Of a stretch of DNA of 34,500 bases, positions 1 to 6,736 are shown one piece after another (the first letter of the stretch is position 1; each line of letters opens with the position of its first letter). The stretch is taken from the NCBI GenBank assembly GCA_009995705.1, contig JAADBR010000045.1, forward strand, positions 1-34,500. The letters are read 5' to 3'. This DNA is from Microcystis aeruginosa W13-11. Lineage in GTDB: Bacteria > Cyanobacteriota > Cyanobacteriia > Cyanobacteriales > Microcystaceae. Position numbers and translations under genes: made by a program. The notes under the pieces are model-generated. The model saw only the letters and a program-made list of their open reading frames with translations, had not been told where the DNA came from and ran no database searches.

Positions 1-34
1 AGGTATTCCCCCAAAATCCTCAAATCAAATCGTT

Positions 35-262
35 ATGAACAATGCTGACCTAGATACCAATTCTCCTTTGTTGCAAACCCTTCAGACATTACCTGTCCAA
101 CAACAACAAGAAATTCTCGATTTTTTGGAATCTATAGTCAATCAACACCATCAAACCCAAATAACCCAAACAGGTAGAATTGCAGGATTATATCAAGGTC
201 AAGGCTGGATCAGCGATGACTTTAACGAACCCCTAACCGATGAACTCTTGCCGTCAACTTAA
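35..262 (+). CDS. Antitoxin-like protein of a type II TA pair (DUF2281/VapB-like)
   Basis: A 75-residue acidic, Gln-rich protein. The N-terminal half (about residues 12-40, LLQTLQTLPVQQQQEILDFL) has the short amphipathic helix pattern of DUF2281/VapB-like antitoxins found in cyanobacteria, and the C-terminal half contains GRIAGLYQGQGW and a short acidic tail. It ends 3 bases before a PIN-domain gene, the usual antitoxin-first order. By family knowledge it would bind and neutralise the downstream RNase and repress the shared promoter; that is inference from position and size. ATG start; the promoter would lie in the first 34 bases or outside the window. No DNA-binding domain can be confirmed by eye. 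Confidence 0.75.
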   Translation: MNNADLDTNSPLLQTLQTLPVQQQQEILDFLESIVNQHHQTQITQTGRIAGLYQGQGWISDDFNEPLTDELLPST

Positions 263-265
263 CCC

Positions 266-652
266 ATGCAACTTTTATTAGATACCCATAGCTTTATTTG
301 GTGGTCAATTAACTCAGAAAAACTATCAGTAACCGGGCAAGATTTGTTATTTGATCGAAATAATCGCTTGTTTTTAAGCGTTGCTAGTGTCTGGGAAATG
401 CAAATAAAACTGCAACTGGGAAAATTACAACTTAACCCATCCTTACAGGAATTAATTAAAAATCAAATAACCATTAATAATCTAGAAATACTTTCTATTG
501 ATCTAGCTCATATCTGGACAATAGCAACCCTTACCCACTATCATAAAGACCCCTTTGATCGACTTTTAATATCCCAATCAATAACCGAAATTATGCCGAT
601 TCTGAGCATTGATGAAATATTTGACCGTTACCCCGTTCAAAGAATTTGGTAA
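266..652 (+). CDS. PIN-domain RNase toxin (VapC-like)
   Basis: A 128-residue PIN-domain protein, the usual size for VapC-type toxins. The conserved acidic residues of a metal-dependent RNase are visible: Asp6 in LLLDTHSF, Glu44 in SVWEMQIK, Asp95/Asp98 in HKDPFDRLL and Asp116 in LSIDEIFDRY. The KDPFDRLL block is typical of the PIN subgroup paired with DUF2281-type antitoxins. It starts 3 bases after the antitoxin stop, so the two are probably co-transcribed and translationally coupled. Expected role: cleavage of RNA when the antitoxin is degraded. A perfect hairpin with a short T tail lies about 135 bases downstream and may end the transcript. The target RNA cannot be told from sequence. Confidence 0.85.
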   Translation: MQLLLDTHSFIWWSINSEKLSVTGQDLLFDRNNRLFLSVASVWEMQIKLQLGKLQLNPSLQELIKNQITINNLEILSIDLAHIWTIATLTHYHKDPFDRLLISQSITEIMPILSIDEIFDRYPVQRIW

Positions 653-787
653 ATTTCCCAAAATGTCAGGCGATCGCCACCCAACCTCAAAGGCAGACAA
701 CAGAAGGATACACATCCCAAAAAAACAACTGTGTCAAAAGCTACAATTTAATAAATCTTTACATTCTTCTCCCTAGCTTAGGGATTG

Positions 788-824
788 ACAGGGGAAAGAG
801 TCTCAGGTGTTTTCCCCTGTTTTA
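788..824 (+). terminator. Perfect 10-bp hairpin with T tail downstream of the first TA pair
   Basis: ACAGGGGAAA (788-797) pairs perfectly with TTTCCCCTGT (811-820) around a 13-base loop and is followed by TTTA. This looks like an intrinsic terminator for the TA pair on the plus strand. The T tail is short and the distance from the stop codon (135 bases) is long, so a repeat-derived hairpin is also possible. Confidence 0.45.
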
Positions 825-992
825 CTGCTTCTCAGGCGAACTATCCTTTTCCGTGAGGGATTTTGGTGCAGTGTGTCGGATTCGCCTTTGCCTTGTCCCT
901 TGACTGATCCTCAACTCGATCGCAAACTAAATTAAACAGGATTACCTCGCACCAACCAGATGATAGACTGGGGATAATAGAAATAATTGAAT

Positions 993-1106
993 ATGGCTAA
1001 ATTACCGGAGGAAACCTTAACTAGCATTTTTGATCTACTGCGTCAACTGGCAGAGCAGATAGAATCAGAAGAATTAAGCCTAAACATTAGCTCTCTTTCA
1101 TTGTAG
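993..1106 (+). CDS. Possible 37-residue small protein or gene remnant
   Basis: ATG-initiated 37-codon frame. Its product begins MAKLPEETLTSIFDLL and reads as one amphipathic, Leu/Glu-rich helix followed by a Ser/Leu-rich end. The helix resembles the N-terminal helix of small antitoxins, but no family can be assigned and no partner gene follows. A GATAAT-like box lies near 973 but there is no convincing ribosome binding site. It could be a genuine small protein, the surviving 5' end of a lost gene, or chance. Confidence 0.25.
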   Translation: MAKLPEETLTSIFDLLRQLAEQIESEELSLNISSLSL

Positions 1107-1172
1107 GGAAAAGGGCAAAGGTTTAAGAGAAAATTATCATCTTCCCCTTGTCAGACTTCTGCAAGCAGTCTA

Positions 1173-2615
1173 TTAATTACTATTTTCTTCAGGAGGAGAA
1201 GGTGATAAAACCGGAGGAGCAATCGGTTCAATTTTATCCTCATTAACCGGGGGATTAATCACCTCTGGAACAGGAGAAGGGGAAGGAGAAGGGGAAGGAA
1301 GGGGAGAAACTTGAGGACTCGGCTCTGTTTCAGGAAGGGGAACAGGAATAGGAATTACTTCTTCTGGGGTGGGACTAGGAGTTAATTCTGGAGTCGCTTC
1401 TGGAGTGGGAATCACCTCTGGGGTAGGAGTTGGGGATGGAGTAGGAGTCGGGGAATAAAAGGGAGTCCGTCGGCGAGAAGGTCGTCGGATAGGGGGAAAA
1501 TCTTGGGAGGGAGGAGGAATGATTTCAGGACTAGGAGAAGGTTCGAGGGTTGGTGATGGTTTAATTTCTTCATTTTTGGGTAAAAGAGCCATAAATCCCC
1601 GATATCCTAGGACAAAAGCTCCAATTGTCACCGCAAAAATCAGCAAAATCCGCAGCCAAGGATTCTTTTTTTCCCCAGAATTGGTTTGAATAACCATAGT
1701 AGGGGAAACGGTTGGTTTTGGGGGTGTAGAGGACTTTAATCGGGGACTATGGGGAGAAACTGCGATAGTCGGTTGGGTGGACAAATCGGGGGATATTTCT
1801 GCCAAAGCTGCTAACATTTCCCTCGCAGTGGCAAACCGATCGCGTGGATGAAAACGGATCGCTCGATCGATTACCATAGCTAAATTAGGATTAACATTTT
1901 CTGCCTCCTGTCGCCAGAGAATTTCCCCTGTGCGCGAGTCAGTTTCTAGATATTGGGGAGTTTTTCCCGTTAATAAAAAAATCGCCGTTAAGCCTAAGCT
2001 ATAAAGGTCACTAGAAAAGACCGGTCTCCCGGCAGCCTGTTCCGAAGCCATATAACCGGGGGTGCCAAGGGCGATCGAATAGGCGCTTTTTCCCGTAGGA
2101 TCGAGTAAGGTGGCGACTGCTTCTTTCATTACCCCAAAATCGATTAAAACGGGCAAATTATCACTATTTCTTAAGATAATATTATCGGGTTTCACATCCC
2201 GGTGAATAATGCGGTGACTGTGAATAAAATCAAGAACAGGCAGTAAATTCTCTAAAATCGCCCGCACTGCTGAGGAGGATAAATTTCCCTGTCGTTGCTG
2301 TTTTTGGGTTAGTGTCTCCCCTTCAATCCACTCCTGCACCAGATAGAAATGATTATCTTGGGCAAAATAACCGTATAAACGGGGTATTTGGCGATTTTGC
2401 TCACCCAGTTCCTCTAAAACGCTTGCTTCTTTCTGAAAACGTTCTTTTAGCCATTCTGGCATCTCCTCACTTTGAACAGCTGGCTGCAATTTTTTAATCA
2501 CACAGCGCCGTTGAGAAGGCATATTCGTATCGATAGCGATATAAGTTTCCCCAAATCCCCCCCTAGCAAGGATACTAACAATTTGGTAGCGATTGTTTAA
2601 AAGCACTAGATTCAT
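1173..2615 (-). CDS. Membrane-anchored eukaryotic-type Ser/Thr protein kinase
   Basis: A 480-residue Hanks-type kinase. The kinase domain covers about residues 9-270: glycine-rich loop ARGGFGET (17-24), catalytic Lys41 in CVIKK, HRD at 138-140 within HRDVKPDN, DFG at 159-161, and GTPGYMASEQ in the activation segment. All catalytic residues are present, so it should be active. A linker (271-318) leads to one membrane segment at about 322-345 (LRILLIFAVTIGAFVLGY). The outer tail (346-480) is an extreme Pro/Ser/Thr/Glu low-complexity region made of short SPSP, TPTP and EVIP units, with no PASTA or WD repeats. The kinase is therefore cytoplasmic with a flexible periplasmic or wall-spanning tail. 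It shares the minus strand with the J-domain gene upstream (90-base gap). Substrates unknown. The tail's DNA is repetitive and may vary in length between strains. Confidence 0.93.
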   Translation of the reverse strand: MNLVLLNNRYQIVSILARGGFGETYIAIDTNMPSQRRCVIKKLQPAVQSEEMPEWLKERFQKEASVLEELGEQNRQIPRLYGYFAQDNHFYLVQEWIEGETLTQKQQRQGNLSSSAVRAILENLLPVLDFIHSHRIIHRDVKPDNIILRNSDNLPVLIDFGVMKEAVATLLDPTGKSAYSIALGTPGYMASEQAAGRPVFSSDLYSLGLTAIFLLTGKTPQYLETDSRTGEILWRQEAENVNPNLAMVIDRAIRFHPRDRFATAREMLAALAEISPDLSTQPTIAVSPHSPRLKSSTPPKPTVSPTMVIQTNSGEKKNPWLRILLIFAVTIGAFVLGYRGFMALLPKNEEIKPSPTLEPSPSPEIIPPPSQDFPPIRRPSRRRTPFYSPTPTPSPTPTPEVIPTPEATPELTPSPTPEEVIPIPVPLPETEPSPQVSPLPSPSPSPSPVPEVINPPVNEDKIEPIAPPVLSPSPPEENSN

Positions 2616-2705
2616 TACCCTGAGAGTGCAAGCGTGGTCGTAAATTGTTCCTAGACTAACATTCTTTCGTTAAGGAAGAAGTCAAGGGAAAAACTAGAGT
2701 CAAGC

Positions 2706-3491
2706 CTAAGGAATCCAGCGACGGATTTTCGTCCACACAGGTGCATTATTTTGACTGCTCATCTCCTGAAAACCTTGATAACAATCGTAGGCACGATTAA
2801 GATGGGCGGTGATTTCTGTAGCATTGGGATGGGAATTGCGATCGGGATGCCAATAACACAAGAGAGTTTTATAATTATTCTCAATCCGGCTAGTCTTGCT
2901 CAAAGGAGTAATCCCCAAAACTCGCCACCAAACGGGATTAGGCGACTCCATAATCATCACGGCCAAGGAACGGGGCGAAGGATAGAGAATTTGGGCGATT
3001 AATGACCAATCTGACCCATAACACAGCCGATAAACCGCTTTAACCCGCTCTTTTCCCAACTGTTCACAAGCTTGTAAATGCCATTGACGAAAATCCCTCC
3101 GCATCTGCTGATGAGTTCGCAAATCTCGCTGGGCAAATCTGCCCTCAGCTAGTTTATTAGTCCCGATAGTGTTAAAGTTACCATTAGCGATCGCTTTTAG
3201 ATCCCAGTAAAGATGATAAAAAGGATCTTGACCCAAGGCGAGACTTTCCAGAATTTCCTGAGCGTAACCTCTAGCCGGATTTAATTGCAATAATTCCCCT
3301 AATTCCCGACAAAACTGCTCATTTTCGGGCATACCGCGCCATTGCCAATAGTTAGTATCTGGTTTTGCCAGAGACTGCCTATATATACTACGCCACACCT
3401 GCGGAACAGTACAGGCGATCGGTGTAGCCAAGGGAGTAGCCAGGGGAAAAAATTGACCCTTTAAAGAGCTTTCAGGAGCATCTTCTAGCAA
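2706..3491 (-). CDS. J-domain (DnaJ-like) protein with long N-terminal region
   Basis: The frame open from 3491 (a TTG) encodes 261 residues. A J domain lies near the C-terminus (about 188-240): WWRVLGITPLSKTSRIE, then YKTLLCYWHPDRN with the essential His-Pro-Asp at 215-217, then LNRAYDCYQ. It should stimulate an Hsp70 (DnaK) ATPase through HPD. The first 180 residues match no family I recognise; they are Trp-, Gln- and Arg-rich. There is no Gly/Phe linker or zinc finger, so it is a class III type. The same frame stays open upstream of 3491 without an ATG, and a short membrane-helix ORF in another frame (3472-3606) appears to be its displaced N-terminus. The true protein is then probably a membrane-anchored J protein broken or phased by a homopolymer. 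J domain confident, start uncertain. Confidence 0.8.
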   Translation of the reverse strand: MLEDAPESSLKGQFFPLATPLATPIACTVPQVWRSIYRQSLAKPDTNYWQWRGMPENEQFCRELGELLQLNPARGYAQEILESLALGQDPFYHLYWDLKAIANGNFNTIGTNKLAEGRFAQRDLRTHQQMRRDFRQWHLQACEQLGKERVKAVYRLCYGSDWSLIAQILYPSPRSLAVMIMESPNPVWWRVLGITPLSKTSRIENNYKTLLCYWHPDRNSHPNATEITAHLNRAYDCYQGFQEMSSQNNAPVWTKIRRWIP

Positions 3492-3606
3492 ACAAGCAAG
3501 ATGATATGCGGGAATGACTACGGGACTTTTTTTGGGGGCTAATAAACCAAAAAGCCGTTAAAATGACAATTAAGTACAAGAGTAGAGAAAGAATTTGCTC
3601 CGTCAT
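3472..3606 (-). pseudogene. Displaced N-terminal membrane segment of the J-domain protein (frameshift)
   Basis: ATG at 3606 opens a 44-codon frame whose first 22 residues form a strong membrane helix (ILSLLLYLIVILTAFWF). Past seven A on the coding strand (T at 3527-3533) this frame becomes Arg/Ser-rich and stops inside the J-domain ORF. Removing one base from the A7 run, or one T from the TTTTT run on the coding strand just before it, joins the helix in frame to KSPVVIPAYHLACLLEDAPE and on into the J-domain protein. This is seen directly; whether it is a mutation, a sequencing error or slippage cannot be told here. Confidence 0.6.
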
Positions 3607-3640
3607 CGCAACTTTTAGTTAGTCTGCTCAGTTACCTGAA

Positions 3641-3777
3641 GAATTATAATTGGTGCTATGGTCGCTGAAAAGTTCTTTGTATCTCGGCTGATAGTCAGGA
3701 ATCTACAAAACGGGGTGATATGCCAAAAGTTTCCATATATTCTTACTTTGGTTATTCGGAAAGTTTCTGTATAATTA
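3641..3777 (+). promoter_or_regulatory. Duplicated promoter-leader module, copy 1
   Basis: About 135 bp, roughly 85% identical by eye to 5430-5563. It ends with GGTTATTCGGAAAG, then a perfect TATAAT at 3770-3775. A weak -35 (TTGGTT) lies 16 bases before the -10. Transcription would begin about 36 bases before the ATG at 3819. The same module precedes the unrelated gene at 5595, so it probably carries the regulation shared by both. Confidence 0.65.
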
Positions 3778-3818
3778 ACAGTTGGATAAATCCAAAAATA
3801 CTTTAAATCACTTTGCAG

Positions 3819-4373
3819 ATGTGTGTATTAGCTGAGGTTAGAAACTGGACTCCCTTCATCCTCACCGTAGTTGGCGGATGCATAGCTATACAGACGTATT
3901 TAGGCAACCAGAAACAGCGTCGTCTGGAGAATAGCTTTCGACTGATAGCCATGTTTAGGGAATATTTGCACGAAGGGGATATAGAAGCTTGGAAAAACAT
4001 TTTTCATGCTACTTCAGAACCGGCAGGAGTGAAGAAAGGATTTTTAGTGCAAGTTATCGACGGCAAAAGTTTACAACGTCCGCTATCTGATCTCTTCAGT
4101 GAGGGTCCCCCTGACAATGGTGCTGTAGAGCGTATGGCTGAGTTCTTTGACTTGATCAGTAACGAAGCGCTCAATAAGACAATTGAAATTCGCCTACTTT
4201 ACTTTCAGCTAGGACAGTTGATGGATACTATACATTCCTGGATAACAATAATAGATAGCCCTTACGGTGAAGGTACCCTCTTAGAAGCACAATATCCCGA
4301 CTTTGATCGCTTATATAAGAAGAGGATGATTGGTGCTAAATGGGCAAAAAAGACCTATACGCATATTGGTTAG
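3819..4373 (+). CDS. Hypothetical protein with one N-terminal membrane helix
   Basis: 184 residues from the ATG at 3819; a TTG two codons upstream (3813) is a less likely start. About residues 9-26 (WTPFILTVVGGCIAIQTYL) form one membrane or signal-anchor helix. It is followed by a basic stretch (NQKQRRLENSF) that would place the remainder in the cytoplasm. The soluble part is helical, with FREYLHEGDIEAWKNIFH, an acidic loop SEGPPDN, and a region around RMAEFFDLISNEAL to YFQLGQLMDTIHSW. The layout recalls small membrane-tethered proteins of unknown function near defence genes, but I do not recognise a domain. Its promoter is a duplicate of that of the glycine-zipper/nuclease pair 1.8 kb downstream, suggesting shared regulation. 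A hairpin repeat begins 42 bases after its stop. Confidence 0.7.
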   Translation: MCVLAEVRNWTPFILTVVGGCIAIQTYLGNQKQRRLENSFRLIAMFREYLHEGDIEAWKNIFHATSEPAGVKKGFLVQVIDGKSLQRPLSDLFSEGPPDNGAVERMAEFFDLISNEALNKTIEIRLLYFQLGQLMDTIHSWITIIDSPYGEGTLLEAQYPDFDRLYKKRMIGAKWAKKTYTHIG

Positions 4374-4414
4374 GTACTCATCGGCTGTCTTATTCTTTAG
4401 TGTGACAGGATCCA

Positions 4415-4547
4415 GTAGGGTGCGTTCCCTCATGCAAGTCCTACCGCTGCAGCGATCGATTTGGGGGAACGCACAACCATCATTGATTCAAGTAAATGAT
4501 AATAATCTAAAAACGTCTAGGCACAGCGACAGACGGGAGTGCGATCG
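4415..4547 (+). repeat. Hairpin repeat, copy 1 of 4
   Basis: About 133 bp. The left part is an imperfect palindrome with arms GTGCGTTCCC and GGGAACGCAC around a CTACCGCTGCAGCGATCG loop. The right part contains ATTGATTCAAGTAAATGAT and ends in GACGGGAGTGCGATCG. The other copies are at 5303, 6421 and 7636. Identity with copy 4 continues beyond the repeat through the first 27 codons of the following antitoxin gene. Confidence 0.9.
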
Positions 4548-4644
4548 AATTTAGACAAATATGGGGGCACTTTACCTTACTTTTTGGAGCCGTGATCTGT
4601 GGGCAATATGACATGATTAATAGAAGAAACAGGGAGTAAAGAGC

Positions 4645-4860
4645 ATGACTACCTATCAAGATGTTCGCCGGCAAGTTGAGAATCTCACCCCAGACGAGCA
4701 ACTTCGCTTGTTAAAAGAGTTAGCTGTAATGGTACGTCGCCCTATGCTTGTTAAGCCCAAGCATAGCATTATGGAACTAGAAGGACTAGGAAAAGAAATC
4801 TGGAGTGGACTTGATGCTCAAGAGTACATTAATCAGGAACGTGGCTCATGGAATGGCTGA
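4645..4860 (+). CDS. Antitoxin of a VapBC-like pair
   Basis: 71 residues. The N-terminal helix-rich part (TTYQDVRRQVENLTPDEQL) and the C-terminal toxin-binding tail (SIMELEGLGKEIWSGLDAQE, then YINQERGSW) match a common cyanobacterial antitoxin layout in which the tail wraps the PIN toxin. A good GGGAG site lies 9 bases before the ATG. Its last 13 bases overlap the toxin gene, so translation is coupled. Expected to inhibit the toxin and autorepress; the hairpin repeat about 100 bases upstream may be part of its control region. A deleted copy of the same locus lies at 7866. Confidence 0.82.
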   Translation: MTTYQDVRRQVENLTPDEQLRLLKELAVMVRRPMLVKPKHSIMELEGLGKEIWSGLDAQEYINQERGSWNG

Positions 4861-5285
4861 TGCAACTACAAGGTCAAGTTGTGGGTTTGGATACCGCGCC
4901 ACTCATTTACATGATGGAGCAAAATCAGGCATATTTAGGGCTTGTTCGTACCTTTTTTTGGACGCTAAGTCGAGGCGAGTTTCAAGTTGTTACCTCTACG
5001 TTGACGCTGACGGAAGTTTTGGTGCATCCATTACGCTCAGGCAATGTAGAACTTGCTGGCCAGTATCGCGATATTCTTCTTGATCAAGAAAACTTAATTA
5101 CAGTACCTATTTCCGTTGAGATTGCCGAAGTTGCCGCCCAGTTAAGAGCAAGACAAAACTTGCGAACTCCAGACGCAATCCAGATTGCCACTGCTATGGG
5201 AGAAGGTGCTATGTTTTTCTTGACCAATGATGCCCGTTTAGCTGCTGTCCCAGATTTAAAAGTTTTGGTTTTGGATGCTCTGTAA
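4848..5285 (+). CDS. PIN-domain RNase toxin (VapC-like)
   Basis: 145 residues with a complete PIN active site: Asp15 in VGLDTAPLIYMME, Glu56 in LTLTEVLVHP, Asp109 in LRTPDAIQIATA and Asp128 in FLTNDARL. By family it is a Mg-dependent RNase. It overlaps the antitoxin gene by 13 bases in another frame. Length and motif spacing are normal, so it should be functional. It belongs to a different PIN subgroup from the toxin at 266 (TPDAIQIATA instead of DPFDRLL), so the two loci are not recent duplicates of each other. It is the parent of the remnant at 7866-8059. Confidence 0.88.
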   Translation: MEWLMQLQGQVVGLDTAPLIYMMEQNQAYLGLVRTFFWTLSRGEFQVVTSTLTLTEVLVHPLRSGNVELAGQYRDILLDQENLITVPISVEIAEVAAQLRARQNLRTPDAIQIATAMGEGAMFFLTNDARLAAVPDLKVLVLDAL

Positions 5286-5302
5286 CAGTACGCCAATCTG
5301 TG

Positions 5303-5385
5303 GAGTTCGTTCCTTAAACATTGATTCAAGTAAATGATAATAATCTAAAAACGTCCAAGCACAGCGCCGGACGGGAGTGCGATCG
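5303..5385 (+). repeat. Hairpin repeat, copy 2 of 4, internally deleted
   Basis: About 83 bp. It has the GTTCGTTCC left arm and the ATTGATTCAAGTAAATGAT to GGGAGTGCGATCG right part. About 50 bases, including the loop and the right hairpin arm, are missing. It begins 18 bases after the vapC stop. Confidence 0.85.
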
Positions 5386-5429
5386 CTTATGATGGGGTTG
5401 TAAATTTTTGTTACGAAGTGCAGCCAGAT

Positions 5430-5563
5430 TGAATAATTGGTGCTATGGTAAGTGAGAATTTCTTTGTACCCTGGCTAATTGTCAGGAATCCACAAAACGG
5501 GTGATAGGCCGAAAGTTTCCCGATATCCTTACTCTGGTTATTCGGAAAGCTTCTGTATAATCA
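5430..5563 (+). promoter_or_regulatory. Duplicated promoter-leader module, copy 2
   Basis: Near-identical to 3641-3777. It contains TGTCAGGAATC, ACAAAACGGG and TTATTCGGAAAG in the same order, with a perfect TATAAT at 5556-5561. It drives the glycine-zipper/nuclease pair. A TGAGG site (5583-5587) precedes the ATG at 5595. Confidence 0.65.
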
Positions 5564-5594
5564 AATAGTTAAACCTAAAAAATGAGGCAAAATA

Positions 5595-5993
5595 ATGACG
5601 GACAAAAATAAGCCAGAAGAAGTTCAAGAGGCAATGATTTCAGTGGGAGTGGGTACAGCGATTGGAGCTAGTGCATCGGCAGTAGTTGGCGGTATGGGAT
5701 TGGCTGTAGGAGGAACTGCTCTGGGAGTCGGTATGGCTCCAGTAGCAGCGGCAGGAGCAGTGGTCGGCACAGCAGTTTACGGAACCAAGAAAGCAATAGA
5801 AGAACAAGACGCAACGGCAATTGGAGCAGCGGCAATTGGTGCGGGTGCTGGAGCCGGCATATCAGCATTGGTTGGAGGTATGGGATTAGCAGTAGGGGGG
5901 ACGGCAGTTGCAGTTACAATGGCTCCCGTAGCGGCAGTAGGAGCAGTAATTGGTTTGGCTGGGTATGGTATCTCTAAATTATTCACTGAGTAA
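5595..5993 (+). CDS. Glycine-zipper membrane protein with internal duplication
   Basis: 132 residues, almost wholly Gly/Ala/Val after a short polar start (TDKNKPEEVQEA). Two 33-residue units, about 31-63 and 93-125, are near-identical: each runs VGGMGLAVGGTA, then MAPVAA, GAV and a final YG. A charged hinge (TKKAIEEQDAT, 64-74) separates them. GxxxG/AxxxG spacing of this kind forms tightly packed membrane helices, as in glycine-zipper pore or channel proteins; that is family knowledge, not proof of pore formation. A TGAGG site precedes the ATG. It is followed after 3 bases by a nuclease-like gene, so the two form one transcription unit under the duplicated promoter. Possible roles are a membrane effector, a membrane anchor for the nuclease, or a bacteriocin-like toxin. 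Confidence 0.85.
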   Translation: MTDKNKPEEVQEAMISVGVGTAIGASASAVVGGMGLAVGGTALGVGMAPVAAAGAVVGTAVYGTKKAIEEQDATAIGAAAIGAGAGAGISALVGGMGLAVGGTAVAVTMAPVAAVGAVIGLAGYGISKLFTE

Positions 5994-5996
5994 GTA

Positions 5997-6404
5997 ATGG
6001 CTAAACGGAAAAGACAGTCCCCCAATGCTGCTCAAAAATTAGTAAGAGGAGCAATTCGGGACTTTATTAATCAGCTTAATGGCATAGTTATTGAGCCGGA
6101 GATAAATACTCCTGTAAAGGGGACAGAGGCTTGGTATCGGGACAAACTGGCTAGGGAATTAGGAGGAAAAACCGAGGTTTACATTGATAAGGTAGGTAGA
6201 ATAGATGTCTTAACCAAAACTGAAATAATTGAAGTCAAAAATACAAAAGGTTGGAAATCAGCGATTGGGCAAATAAAGAGTTATGGACAGTATTATCCCA
6301 AACATAAAATGAGAGTTCATCTATTTGGGAAATTGACTGAAAGTAAACTGGAAACTATCCAGAGAGTATGTAACCTAGAAGGTATAACTCTAACTTGGGA
6401 ATAG
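5997..6404 (+). CDS. PD-(D/E)XK-like nuclease, small, partner of glycine-zipper protein
   Basis: 135 residues. The N-terminus is strongly basic (MAKRKRQ, VRGAIRDF). Residues 44-54 (EAWYRDKLARE) form a helix with acidic residues. The core reads GRIDVLTKTEIIEVKN: Asp70, then Glu79-Val-Lys81. It is followed by GQIKSYGQYYP (91-101) and RVHLFG. This D-(8)-E-x-K pattern plus a downstream Gln matches the active site of restriction-endonuclease-fold (PD-(D/E)XK) enzymes. A nucleic-acid-cutting role is inferred; I recognise the fold but not a named family. It lies 3 bases after the glycine-zipper gene. No immunity or methylase gene sits with it. The next feature downstream is a hairpin repeat. Confidence 0.78.
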   Translation: MAKRKRQSPNAAQKLVRGAIRDFINQLNGIVIEPEINTPVKGTEAWYRDKLARELGGKTEVYIDKVGRIDVLTKTEIIEVKNTKGWKSAIGQIKSYGQYYPKHKMRVHLFGKLTESKLETIQRVCNLEGITLTWE

Positions 6405-6420
6405 TATGATCGCCGATTTA

Positions 6421-6552
6421 GTAAGATTCGTTCCCTCATGCGGGTTCTACCGCCGCAGCGATCAACTTTGGGGAACGCACCATGCTCATTGATTCAAGTA
6501 AATGATAATAAGCTAAAAACGTCTAGGCACAGCGACGGACGGGAGTGCGATC
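6421..6552 (+). repeat. Hairpin repeat, copy 3 of 4
   Basis: About 132 bp with CGTTCCC and GGGAACG arms, a loop variant CTACCGCCGCAGCGATC, and the common right part ending GACGGGAGTGCGATC. It begins 16 bases after the nuclease stop and is the most diverged full-length copy. Confidence 0.88.
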
Positions 6553-6695
6553 AGGCGTTGGGTTTCATGCTTCAACCCAACCTACGTTCGTCTTATATTT
6601 AATTCCACCCACCCACTTAGATTGTCAAGATTTTAGTGGACACCGAAGCTCTTACATTGAGCCTGTCGAAATGTGTCGAAGTGCTGTTAAGCTAT

Positions 6696-6736
6696 TTTAT
6701 TATGACCGAAAAATCGCTAAGGTGGGCAATGCCTAC
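6696..6736 (+). repeat. Direct repeat flanking the XisHI cassette, left copy
   Basis: TTTATTATGACCGAAAAA followed by CGCTAAGGTGGGCAATGCC. The right copy lies at 7504-7548 in the same orientation, so the pair brackets the xisH-xisI genes. The xisI stop codon (6733-6735) falls inside this copy. Confidence 0.75.

Larger units (their letters stand above)
653..1172. other. Gene-poor spacer between TA pair and kinase
   Basis: A 520-bp stretch. It holds one GCGATCGC-type site near 670, the hairpin at 788-820, and the 37-codon reading frame at 993-1106. An open frame at 646-903 has no recognisable family and is probably not a gene. Nothing else stands out. Confidence 0.5.

Noticed and set aside
646..903. 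85-codon open frame on the plus strand after the first TA pair
   Set aside because: No family resemblance, starts inside the toxin gene, and contains the terminator-like hairpin.
3525..3535. Programmed -1 frameshift at A AAA AAG in the J-domain gene
   Set aside because: The heptamer is in the right phase for -1, but joining the two frames needs +1 (or loss of one base), so classical -1 slippage does not fit.
4507..4701. 64-codon minus-strand frame also present at 7728-7922
   Set aside because: It is conserved only because the underlying repeat and antitoxin 5' end are duplicated; it runs antisense to the real antitoxin start.
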